Below, in pieces: positions 6,843-14,079 of a stretch of 24,141 nucleotides of DNA. The translations under genes and the position numbers were made by a program. How positions within the stretch are numbered: the first letter of the stretch is position 1; the number at the start of each line of letters is the position of its first letter. The notes below the pieces were generated by a model. The model saw nothing but the letters and a program-made list of their open reading frames with translations. It was not told where the DNA came from and searched no databases. The DNA comes from an uncultured Lachnospiraceae bacterium (lineage in GTDB: Bacteria > Bacillota > Clostridia > Lachnospirales > Lachnospiraceae): positions 1-24,141 of the forward strand of contig CAJUNB010000017.1 in assembly GCA_910587635.1 (NCBI GenBank), read 5' to 3'.

Positions 6843-8735
6843 TCACAGCCCACATTCCCTGTCATGGGTAAAAACAAACCGAATTTCCCGGTGCTCCCGT
6901 TTCAGCCGGCATATCCGGCGAAGACTGTCCCTGTACGCAGAAAAGTCATGCTGTATCCATCGCGCAGGCAGCCGCATCCGGGACGTAGCAGAAATGAGGT
7001 CCCGCCCCCAACAGGCATCCGCTCCCAGAAACAGCTGCAAATCCCCGATAAAAATTCCCATCTGCCCTTTGCAATGGCCATCCAATCTGATTCCCATTAC
7101 GCTGCCATCTCCGAACAGATCAAAGACCTGCTCAAAATAGTCACATAAAAAATGCTCTCCCGACGTCAAAGGCAACGGCCGACGCCAGGATTTTAACGTA
7201 TCTTTTTTCGGAAGCATGCCCGGGAAGGTCAGATTTGACAGCTTTGGATGTTGCAACGCTTCCCATACTTCTTCCAGCGCCACAAGTTCATAGTCGGTAA
7301 ACTGTGTAAGTCCGCCGATATGATCTGGATGTGCGTGGGAAAGGATGATCGTACTGATACTCTCCGGGGCAATTCCATCCCGAACCAGCTGCTCCCTTAT
7401 CGTCTGCCCGGCCTCAAGACAGACCGGATTCACCATCTGGTACAGCTTCTGCAAAATCCCGCCCTGAAAGATCTGACGGGAATATCCGGTATCAAACAGT
7501 ATATTCCCCAGCCTCCTGTGGTGAATCCATACTGCTCTGGCCGGAAACTCCCGCTTTTCCCACGGACTGCTTCGATAGATCAGTTTCAGATTGTTGGTGC
7601 AGCGGCCGCAGTGGTAAATGACAGCCCGATCCACCTCTCCGCTTGTCTCTTCTTTTCCTGTCTTTACTGCTTCTCTCCGTTGTACCTCTGTGGGCGCCCA
7701 TGTCCCCTGCCTCTTCCGGAACTGCTCTTTCCACCAGATCCCGTATTCACGAACAGACTGCTCCAGCGTCTTTTCCGGTGCATATCCCAGGATTTCCCGG
7801 GCACGGCTGATATCCATCGTCTGTGCAAATCCAAGGGTACATACTGTATAGCGGGTGAGAGGCGGTTCCCCGGCCAGAGCAAAAAGCCGCCAGCATTTTT
7901 CCAGCCATCCCGCCAGTGTATACACCAGTCCAAAGGGCAGCTTCCGGTAGCGGGGTTTCTCTCCAATCGCTTTCAGAAACTGCTCCAGAATCTCCCGAAA
8001 GGCAACAGGCTCTCCGTTTGTGATATTGAATGTCTCTCCGGCCGCTCCTGCTGCAGTCATCGCCAGTTCACAGGCCTGTGCAACATTTTCCACACTCGTC
8101 AGATCTACCATATTATCCCCATTTCGAAAAAGGGGAATACCGATCCTGCCATTGGCCCGCAAAAGCCTGGGCACCAGACTTGTATCTCCGATGCCAATCA
8201 GCCCTCTGGGGCGCAGTATCACTGTCTCCAGTCCTCTTTCGGCCCATCTGGCAATTTCCCTTTCCGCCATCAGTTTGGACCTGATATAGCAGTTCAGATC
8301 ATTCTCCTTTGGCGCCTCTCCTTCGCGGATTTGCAGCCGATCGGTCTTTTGGGTATAGATACTGGGAGAAGAAATATAAACCAGACGTTTCACTCCGCAT
8401 TCGTAACACCACCGGGCCACTTTTGCCGTTCCTTCTACATTGGTTTTATAAAAGTCCTCCCATCTCCCCCATACGGTTGAGAGGGCGCCCCCATGAATGA
8501 CATATTGAGCCCCCTGGAAATAATCAGCGCAGCTTTCGTCTGTGAAATCTCCCGGACAAAACACAGCTTCCAGCGACTCCAGATACTTTCCTCTTTTCTG
8601 GTTTCTCCCCAGGGCAAGCACCCGGTATTTTTTTATCAGGCGGCGTACGAGATATTCCCCCAGAAATCCGGTTGCTCCCGTTATGAGAACTGTCTCCTGT
8701 AACTGTTCTTCATTCTTATTTAAAAGCTCTTTCAT
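6843..8735 (-). CDS. Fused NAD-dependent reductase (extended SDR) and MBL-fold hydrolase
   Basis: This 630-residue two-domain protein starts with an extended SDR / 3-beta-HSD-type oxidoreductase (about 1-345). It has the nucleotide loop TGATGFLG (19-26), a Ser cluster near 122-125 and catalytic Tyr150/Lys154 (YIRSK). A polar linker (about 345-372) leads to a metallo-beta-lactamase-fold hydrolase (about 373-630). That domain has HAHPDH (467-472), His554, Asp573 (GADACW) and His624 (FTHD), a full binuclear-metal set. The start at 8735 is chosen because AGGAAGGA precedes it and the ATG overlaps the glycosyltransferase stop as ATGA; an ATG at 8753 is in frame but poorer. The first domain could reduce a beta-keto or epimerise a sugar; the second could hydrolyse an ester, thioester or lactone. 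Substrates are unknown. The two activities are usually separate genes. Confidence 0.88.
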   Translation of the reverse strand: MKELLNKNEEQLQETVLITGATGFLGEYLVRRLIKKYRVLALGRNQKRGKYLESLEAVFCPGDFTDESCADYFQGAQYVIHGGALSTVWGRWEDFYKTNVEGTAKVARWCYECGVKRLVYISSPSIYTQKTDRLQIREGEAPKENDLNCYIRSKLMAEREIARWAERGLETVILRPRGLIGIGDTSLVPRLLRANGRIGIPLFRNGDNMVDLTSVENVAQACELAMTAAGAAGETFNITNGEPVAFREILEQFLKAIGEKPRYRKLPFGLVYTLAGWLEKCWRLFALAGEPPLTRYTVCTLGFAQTMDISRAREILGYAPEKTLEQSVREYGIWWKEQFRKRQGTWAPTEVQRREAVKTGKEETSGEVDRAVIYHCGRCTNNLKLIYRSSPWEKREFPARAVWIHHRRLGNILFDTGYSRQIFQGGILQKLYQMVNPVCLEAGQTIREQLVRDGIAPESISTIILSHAHPDHIGGLTQFTDYELVALEEVWEALQHPKLSNLTFPGMLPKKDTLKSWRRPLPLTSGEHFLCDYFEQVFDLFGDGSVMGIRLDGHCKGQMGIFIGDLQLFLGADACWGRDLISATSRMRLPARWIQHDFSAYRDSLRRICRLKREHREIRFVFTHDRECGL

Positions 8736-9982
8736 TTTTGTCCTTCCTGCCATCTTCTAAACAATGACAGTACATCCTCCATATGGACGGCTGTCATTTC
8801 CGCTCTCAGCGTTTCATCCCATGTATATCGTAACTGCATTGCCTTCTCCGCTTCTGCCCGCAGTCTGGCAATTCTTTTCAATATTCGTCCAAATCCCATC
8901 TGTTCAAAGCGTCTGGCATTCACAAGCTGTTCTCCCTGCTGTGGATACAAAAGACAGGGCACACCGCACCAGAGCGCTTCATGGATGCTGTTCATACCTC
9001 CTGCCGAAATGAAAAGGGACGCCCTTTTCAAAATCTCCAGCTGATTGACGAAAGGCCGCCCAATAAAGTTGGCAGGAAGAGAGGCTACGCACGCGTCTTT
9101 ATCCTCATCTTTTCCTTCCTCTCCTGTGACCATAACAATTTTGTATATCGGCTCTTCACCTGCTTCTCCAAACTGCTTTATGAGTTCTTCCAGCAGCCGT
9201 TTATCCTCATGAAAGATCGTTCCAAGAGAAACATAGATCAACGTCCCTCCAGGACAGGTAAAATCATTGGTCTCCGTCACCGTCCTGTGGGCCGATAAAG
9301 GTCCGAGAAACCGATACTCTTTTCCAAATTTTTTCCCGTCCGGCTGGAAATGTGCCGTGTATCCCATGAGATTATAATCTCCGCTGTTCATCAGCACCGG
9401 CAACAATCCCAGATCAGGCAAACCATAGTTTTGTTTCAGCTGTCTTCGAACAGATACAGCCTTTGGAATCTCTCCTATGTAACGCCAGAAATCCGCCCAA
9501 AACCCCATTCCATATTCAAAAAAAGCCGACTCCCCGACTTTCCTGACCGCCACAATACTGTAAAAAGAAAAAGAGGGAATCCCCCGTAGAAACCCTACAG
9601 CCCGACCCCACAGCGCCAGAGATTCAAAGATCACACAGCATGGGGTGTTTCTTTCCGCCTCTTGCAGCAGAGACGGCAGCATATTTCGGGTATACTCCAG
9701 CAAAAGTCGGTACAGTTTTAGAATCCGTTTACCGTCGGACAGATCCGGCAGTTTCTTAAGTACAGGGTAAGCCCGGTATTCACAGCCGTTTGCCTCGATC
9801 ATTTCCCGGAAAGGTGCCATAGAATAATAGAGTACACGAAAACCCATTTTCGCCAGAGCGTCTGCCAGGAAAAGATTGGAACAGGTATGTCCATAGGCCG
9901 GAATGCCATACCATACAATCGTCTTTTTTCCATTCTGTTTCTTTTCCGATGTCGGCTTCTTACCTGCTATTCTATTTTCCAC
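8732..9982 (-). CDS. MGT/UGT-type glycosyltransferase (GT1, GT-B fold)
   Basis: This is a 416-residue GT-B glycosyltransferase of the macrolide/UDP-glycosyl type. The N-terminal acceptor domain begins with WYGIPAYGHT (residues 24-33), where His32 aligns with the catalytic His of the family. The C-terminal donor domain holds FISAGGMNSIHEALWCGVP followed by PQQGEQLVNA, the nucleotide-sugar signature. It would transfer a sugar to a small lipophilic acceptor. The start is the weak point: the open frame runs back into the response-regulator gene, and I choose the GTG at 9982, which overlaps that stop codon by 11 bp and suggests translational coupling. No good ribosome binding site is visible. The stop overlaps the next start as ATGA. 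With the three genes that follow it forms the biosynthetic core. Donor and acceptor are unknown. Confidence 0.85.
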   Translation of the reverse strand: MENRIAGKKPTSEKKQNGKKTIVWYGIPAYGHTCSNLFLADALAKMGFRVLYYSMAPFREMIEANGCEYRAYPVLKKLPDLSDGKRILKLYRLLLEYTRNMLPSLLQEAERNTPCCVIFESLALWGRAVGFLRGIPSFSFYSIVAVRKVGESAFFEYGMGFWADFWRYIGEIPKAVSVRRQLKQNYGLPDLGLLPVLMNSGDYNLMGYTAHFQPDGKKFGKEYRFLGPLSAHRTVTETNDFTCPGGTLIYVSLGTIFHEDKRLLEELIKQFGEAGEEPIYKIVMVTGEEGKDEDKDACVASLPANFIGRPFVNQLEILKRASLFISAGGMNSIHEALWCGVPCLLYPQQGEQLVNARRFEQMGFGRILKRIARLRAEAEKAMQLRYTWDETLRAEMTAVHMEDVLSLFRRWQEGQK

Positions 9983-10649
9983 TGAATTTATAACCCATCC
10001 CCCATATTGTCTTGATCGTATTCCCTTTCTCTCCCATCTTGCTGCGAAGCTTTTTGACATGAGTGTCAATGGTACGGACATCCCCGAAATAATCATAATT
10101 CCAGACGTGATTCAATATCTTTTCCCGAGAAAGAGCCGTCCCCTCATTTTCCATAAAATAAGCAAGCAGTTCGAATTCCTTGTAACTCAGATCGACTGCC
10201 TCTCCATCGATCGTAACTTGGTGAGCATCCTTATTCAGCTCTATCCCACAGGCGGAAAGAGACGCATTTTCCTCTGACCGACCGCTCCGGCGCAAAATTG
10301 CCTCTACCCGGGCCACAAGTATCTTGGGACTGAAAGGCTTGGAAATATATTCGTCCACTCCCAGCTCAAACCCCTGTAGCTCATCCCTTTCATCCGATTT
10401 GGCCGTCAGCATGATGATCGGCACTTCAGAATATTCTCTGATCTCCCTGCACACCTGCCAACCGTTCAATGTAGGCATCATAATATCCAATATAACGAGC
10501 CCGATATCCTTATGGCTGAAGAAAATATCCAATGCTTCACTGCCATCTCCGGCCTCTACTACCACATAGCCACTCTTTGTCAGAAAATCTTTTACAAGTT
10601 TCCGCATCCGGCTCTCATCATCCACTACCAATATTTTCAACGGCTTCAT
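9972..10649 (-). CDS. OmpR-family response regulator
   Basis: This is a 225-residue DNA-binding response regulator. The receiver domain (1-120) has the acidic pair Asp10/Asp11, phospho-acceptor Asp55 in LDIMMP, the MLTAK Thr and the SKPF Lys. The C-terminal winged helix (about 130-223) has YKEFELLAYFMENEGTALSR and WGMGYKF, typical of OmpR/PhoB proteins. AAAGGAG lies seven bases before the ATG. It follows the membrane coiled-coil gene by 36 bp and overlaps the glycosyltransferase frame. Its likely partner kinase is at 2204-3676, at the other end of the same gene run, so the biosynthetic genes are enclosed by the two-component pair. OmpR-type dimers bind tandem repeats with 10-11 bp period, as seen at 11317-11336. 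Confidence 0.95.
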   Translation of the reverse strand: MKPLKILVVDDESRMRKLVKDFLTKSGYVVVEAGDGSEALDIFFSHKDIGLVILDIMMPTLNGWQVCREIREYSEVPIIMLTAKSDERDELQGFELGVDEYISKPFSPKILVARVEAILRRSGRSEENASLSACGIELNKDAHQVTIDGEAVDLSYKEFELLAYFMENEGTALSREKILNHVWNYDYFGDVRTIDTHVKKLRSKMGEKGNTIKTIWGMGYKFSGK

Positions 10650-10685
10650 ACATTGGCTCCTTTCCGCATCGTTCCCAGATATTCC

Positions 10686-11258
10686 TTATGGCGCCTCTTC
10701 TGTGCCGATACGCAGTTCTCTCTCTTTTTCCCGAACGGCCGCCTCCCGTTCTGTCAGATCCTGCTCCCAGCTGGCATATCTGTCTGTCACCGCCTTCTCA
10801 TAGTTCAATATGTTTTCCGTTTTACCTGTCATGGTAATAGCAAACATCGCTATGACAAGCAGAACCAATACAATATTCAAAAGAACGGATTTTCTGAGCT
10901 TGGAACGCAATTCTTTATACTGACTGGACTGTACCCGTTTTCTGGCTACATGCTGCTCCACCTCTTCTTTTATATTATAGCTGTACAGCTGATAAAGAGG
11001 AATCCCTCTGGCATGCTCTCCCAGATCATGTTCCATGAGAAAATCTTTCAAACTCTGTAAATACTGGAATCCCACCGGTGTCTGGAATATTCTCTGTTCG
11101 ATAGCCTTATTATAAATAGAAAGAACACTTTCAGGACGATCATACCGCATTCTTTTTTCCAGATATCCGATCTTATCCTGCTCTGTTTTGGCGAGCTTCG
11201 CGTCCTTTTCCGAAGCGAACTGAAAACCGCCCACTTCCCACTCTACTTTTCTTTCCAT
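10686..11258 (-). CDS. Single-pass membrane protein with coiled coil, unknown function
   Basis: I do not recognise this 190-residue protein. A charged cytoplasmic-looking region (1-120, with LEKRMRYDRPESVLSIYN) is followed by a Lys/Arg-rich stretch. One transmembrane helix (about 124-145, LLNIVLVLLVIAMFAI) and a Glu/Arg-rich coiled-coil tail (about 158-185) complete it. There is no signal peptide before the helix, so a type II or tail-side topology is possible. GGGAGG lies six bases upstream of the ATG. It is the first gene after the promoter at 11284-11313 and precedes the response regulator by 36 bp, so it is probably part of the regulated operon. It could be a modulator of the two-component system. 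Confidence 0.7.
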   Translation of the reverse strand: MERKVEWEVGGFQFASEKDAKLAKTEQDKIGYLEKRMRYDRPESVLSIYNKAIEQRIFQTPVGFQYLQSLKDFLMEHDLGEHARGIPLYQLYSYNIKEEVEQHVARKRVQSSQYKELRSKLRKSVLLNIVLVLLVIAMFAITMTGKTENILNYEKAVTDRYASWEQDLTEREAAVREKERELRIGTEEAP

Positions 11259-11283
11259 AAAAAACCTCCCGCTTCCTGCCCCT

Positions 11284-11313
11284 ATTCTACAAGAAACACT
11301 CTATCTTATGCAA
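11284..11313 (-). promoter_or_regulatory. Promoter of the response-regulator / biosynthetic operon
   Basis: The minus strand has TTGCAT (11308-11313), an 18-nt spacer and TAGAAT (11284-11289), placed 26 bp upstream of the first ATG of the operon (11258). It lies just downstream of the direct repeats at 11317-11336. Confidence 0.65.
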
Positions 11314-11316
11314 ACT

Positions 11317-11336
11317 TTTCACACATATTTCACACA
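11317..11336 (-). promoter_or_regulatory. Candidate response-regulator operator (11-bp direct repeat)
   Basis: On the minus strand TGTGTGAAA occurs twice (11328-11336 and 11317-11325), separated by TA, giving an 11-bp period. The repeat ends three bases before the -35 box. This is the geometry of an OmpR-type dimer site activating its promoter. The regulator encoded at 9972-10649 is the obvious candidate, which would make the operon autoregulated. Binding itself is inference. Confidence 0.5.
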
Positions 11337-11339
11337 AAG

Positions 11340-11430
11340 GAATCACGCATGCGTGATTCGCCGCGCGTGAGCGGACTGCGCATCTATATTTTTGTTCTAT
11401 GAGGAATTACAAAGCAATTTCCTATAGAAT
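11340..11430. repeat. Dispersed intergenic repeat A, short copy
   Basis: The element opens with a perfect 20-bp palindrome (GAATCACGCATGCGTGATTC, 11340-11359). It shares GATTCGCCGCGCG (11355-11367), CTGCGCAT (11376-11383) and TATATTTTTGTTCTAT with the copy at 20092-20275. It ends in an inverted repeat, TTCTAT..AATT (11395-11408) against AATTTCCTATAGAA (11416-11429). It lacks about 80 bp of the middle of the longer copy. The right arm runs into hydF and supplies its last Leu codon and its stop codon. Confidence 0.7.
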
Positions 11431-12621
11431 AAAAATCTTATCCCAGATTCCCGTCAGATACGCGATCGCCACTCCATAGTTCGTCATCGGCACTCCCTGC
11501 TTTTTCGCCTGCCGAACACGGGCCAGTATGTACTTACGGCTGGCCATACACCCGCCACACTGAATAATCAGATCATATCCCGTCAGATCTTCCGGAAAAT
11601 CCGTCCCACTTACAATATCTACCTGCATATTTTCTCCATATTTCCTGCGCAGCATCCGGGGAATCTTTTCTCTTCCAATGTCTTCTTCCAGTGGTGCATG
11701 GGTACAGCATTCCGCAACCAACACCCGGGAGCGGGCGGTCAGTGCTCCGATTCGCAACGCCCCTTCCCGGTAATAGTCCATGTCCCCCTTGTAGGCCGCA
11801 AACAAAACGGAAAAGGAGGTGAGAGCACTCTCCTTCGGTTTTTTCTCCCAGACAGCCGCAAAAGCCTGGGAATCTGTAATAATCAGGCCGGGAGGCTTCT
11901 TCAGGGTGGCCAGCGCTTCTGTCAGCTTCTCCGTCACGGTGCTTACTACAATACATTTTTTGTCCAGCAGCTCCCGTATCGTCTGTACCTGGGGCAATAT
12001 AAGCCTGCCTCTCGGTGCATGGATATCCTGAGGCATAACGAGCAAAACCACATCCCCCGGACCGGCCAGCTGCCCTGTAATGTCCGGCCTGTCACAGCCC
12101 TCTGGCAATGCGCCGACAATCCGTTCCTTTAATTCTGAAAGGCCGTCCCCTGTCCTGGCACTGACAATAACCGGTCTTTCTCCCAGATACTGATTGACTG
12201 CAGTTTCTACCATTTCTATATTTTCCAGCAAATCTGATTTATTGATAACGGGAATGACCGGCGTACTCTTGATTTGAAAGTGTTCGTACCACTTTTTCTC
12301 TTCTCCCAGAAAGGTGTCCATGCAAAGAAGCAGGGCAATGTCCGTCATATCCGCCACTTTTTTCGTCTTTTCCACACGACTTTCTCCCAGTGCCCCTCTG
12401 TCATCAAAACCCGCCGTATCGATCAGGACACAGGCGCCCAGGCCACAGATTTCCATCGGTTTTTTCACCGGATCTGTCGTAGTTCCTGCCTGATCGGATA
12501 CGATAGAAATTTCCTGTCCCGCAAAGGCATTGGCAAGGGCCGATTTCCCACTGTTTCTTCTGCCAAAAAATCCGATATGAATCCGTTCCCCCGATGGAAT
12601 ATCCTGTAATGTAGCTGTCAT
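11422..12621 (-). CDS. hydF: [FeFe]-hydrogenase maturation GTPase HydF
   Basis: HydF is the GTPase scaffold that carries the 2Fe precursor and delivers it to apo-hydrogenase. The 399-residue product has the P-loop GRRNSGKS (20-27), DTAG (68-71) and NKSD (127-130) in the N-terminal GTPase domain, then a dimerisation region. The C-terminal cluster site is CTH (306-308) plus CGGC (355-358), the expected C-x-H...C-x-x-C pattern. Length is normal. It is last in the hydE-hydG-hydF run, 30 bp after hydG, with an AGGAGAG stretch upstream. The final codons and TAG stop lie inside the end of repeat A, so the C-terminal tail may have been set by that insertion. No hydrogenase structural gene is in this window. 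Confidence 0.96.
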   Translation of the reverse strand: MTATLQDIPSGERIHIGFFGRRNSGKSALANAFAGQEISIVSDQAGTTTDPVKKPMEICGLGACVLIDTAGFDDRGALGESRVEKTKKVADMTDIALLLCMDTFLGEEKKWYEHFQIKSTPVIPVINKSDLLENIEMVETAVNQYLGERPVIVSARTGDGLSELKERIVGALPEGCDRPDITGQLAGPGDVVLLVMPQDIHAPRGRLILPQVQTIRELLDKKCIVVSTVTEKLTEALATLKKPPGLIITDSQAFAAVWEKKPKESALTSFSVLFAAYKGDMDYYREGALRIGALTARSRVLVAECCTHAPLEEDIGREKIPRMLRRKYGENMQVDIVSGTDFPEDLTGYDLIIQCGGCMASRKYILARVRQAKKQGVPMTNYGVAIAYLTGIWDKIFIL

Positions 12622-12651
12622 ATTCTCTCACTCTCCTGTCATAAAACAGAC

Positions 12652-14079
12652 TTAAAACCGAAAGTCCCGATTTCCGTTTTCTATGGCCTCGATATATTCC
12701 GTCGTTTTCTCTCTCACTGTCACATTGGGAATATTTTCCAGTTCCTTCTGAATCAGAGCTTCTCCCGCTGCCCTCGTCTTTTCGGAAGCATAGTCTGTCA
12801 AATATTCTTTCAATGTCAACAGCGCATTGGGATGGCAGCAGTTGGAAATCTGTCCCGACTTTAGCAGTGTCATAAACCGGTCCCCGGTACGTCCTTCCCG
12901 ATAGCAGGCCGTACAGAAGCTGGGCACACAGCCAAGGCCGATAAGCCAGTCGACCACCTCATCCAGTGTCCGTCTGTCACTTACATCGAACTGAGCAGAA
13001 TTGTCCTCCTGCGCCTCTTCCTTCACGTAGCCTCCCACACTCGTCCGGGAGCCACCGCTGATCTGCGAGATGCCAAGCCGGAGAGCTTTTTCCCGGAAGT
13101 GGCTGGATTCCCGTGTGGAAATAATCATCCCCGTATAGGGAACGGCAATCCGCAAAACAGCTATGATTCTCTCAAATATTTCATCTGAGACAGCATTGGT
13201 AAACGCATTTTTGTCAATATCATCCGCCGGGCATATCCGGGGCACACTGATCGTATGGGGCCCTACGCCACAGAAAGCTTCCAGATGCTCCGCATGCATC
13301 AGCAGGCCGATAAAATCATAGCGATACATCTCCAGGCCGAACAGCACGCCGATTCCCACATCGTCAATCCCGCCCTCCATCGCCCGGTCCATGGCCTGTG
13401 TATGGTAGGCATAGTCATGTTTCGGCCCGGCCGGATGAAGGATAGCGTAATTTTCTTTATTGTATGTCTCCTGGAACAGAATATAAGTACCAATCCCCGC
13501 ATCCCGGAGTTTCCTGTAATTCTCCACCGTAGTCGCCGCAATATTGACATTCACTCTTCTGATGGAACCGTTCTGATGATGGACACCGTATATCGTCTGG
13601 ATACTTTCCAGAATGTATTCAATGGGATTGTTGACCGGGTCTTCCCCCGCTTCTATTGCCAGCCTCTTATGTCCCATATCCTGCAGGGCAATCACTTCCT
13701 GCCTGATTTCCTCCTGGGACAGCTTTTTTCTCCTGATATGTCCGTTCTGTCGGTGATAGGGGCAGTATGTACAGCCATTGACACAATAATTGGACAAATA
13801 TAAGGGAGCAAACATGACGATACGATTGCCATATAGCTTCTGTTTGATCTTCCTTGCCAGACTTTTGATCTTCTCATTCGCCTCCGGAATAGAGCACTCC
13901 AAGAGTACAGCAGCCTCTCTGTGCGTCAGGCCCTTACAATCCTCCGCCCGTTCCAGCAGGGAAAAAACCAGCTCACTGTTATGGCAGTTTGCCTTGGCAT
14001 ATTCCATCGTATCCCGTATTTCCCTGTCATTGATAAATTCCTCTGCTATCGGCGACATGATATCATATTGATATTCCAT
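12652..14079 (-). CDS. hydG: [FeFe]-hydrogenase maturase HydG, radical SAM tyrosine lyase
   Basis: HydG cleaves tyrosine to give p-cresol plus the CO and CN- ligands of the H-cluster. The 475-residue protein has the radical-SAM motif CVNGCTYC with Cys99, Cys103 and Cys106. It also has the C-terminal auxiliary-cluster Cys set in FCTACYREGRTGDRFM followed about 20 residues later by NCCHPNA, which distinguishes HydG from the related tyrosine lyase ThiH. The start at 14079 has AAAGGAG upstream with a rather long spacer. It overlaps the end of hydE by 34 bp and is followed by hydF after 30 bp, so the three are surely co-transcribed and probably translationally coupled. Confidence 0.96.
   Translation of the reverse strand: MEYQYDIMSPIAEEFINDREIRDTMEYAKANCHNSELVFSLLERAEDCKGLTHREAAVLLECSIPEANEKIKSLARKIKQKLYGNRIVMFAPLYLSNYCVNGCTYCPYHRQNGHIRRKKLSQEEIRQEVIALQDMGHKRLAIEAGEDPVNNPIEYILESIQTIYGVHHQNGSIRRVNVNIAATTVENYRKLRDAGIGTYILFQETYNKENYAILHPAGPKHDYAYHTQAMDRAMEGGIDDVGIGVLFGLEMYRYDFIGLLMHAEHLEAFCGVGPHTISVPRICPADDIDKNAFTNAVSDEIFERIIAVLRIAVPYTGMIISTRESSHFREKALRLGISQISGGSRTSVGGYVKEEAQEDNSAQFDVSDRRTLDEVVDWLIGLGCVPSFCTACYREGRTGDRFMTLLKSGQISNCCHPNALLTLKEYLTDYASEKTRAAGEALIQKELENIPNVTVREKTTEYIEAIENGNRDFRF

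Noticed and set aside
6737..6877. Longer N-terminus for the adenylate-forming enzyme
   Set aside because: The extra 47 residues do not resemble the family, and a better ribosome binding site serves the ATG at 6736.
7248..8480. 410-codon open frame on the plus strand
   Set aside because: It lies wholly antisense to the reductase/MBL gene, whose motifs are intact. Its product is rich in Cys, Pro, His and Arg without any domain, and it is a shadow of GC-rich codons.
9983..10096. Longer N-terminus for the glycosyltransferase
   Set aside because: It would overlap the DNA-binding end of the response regulator by over 100 bp in another frame, without a ribosome binding site.
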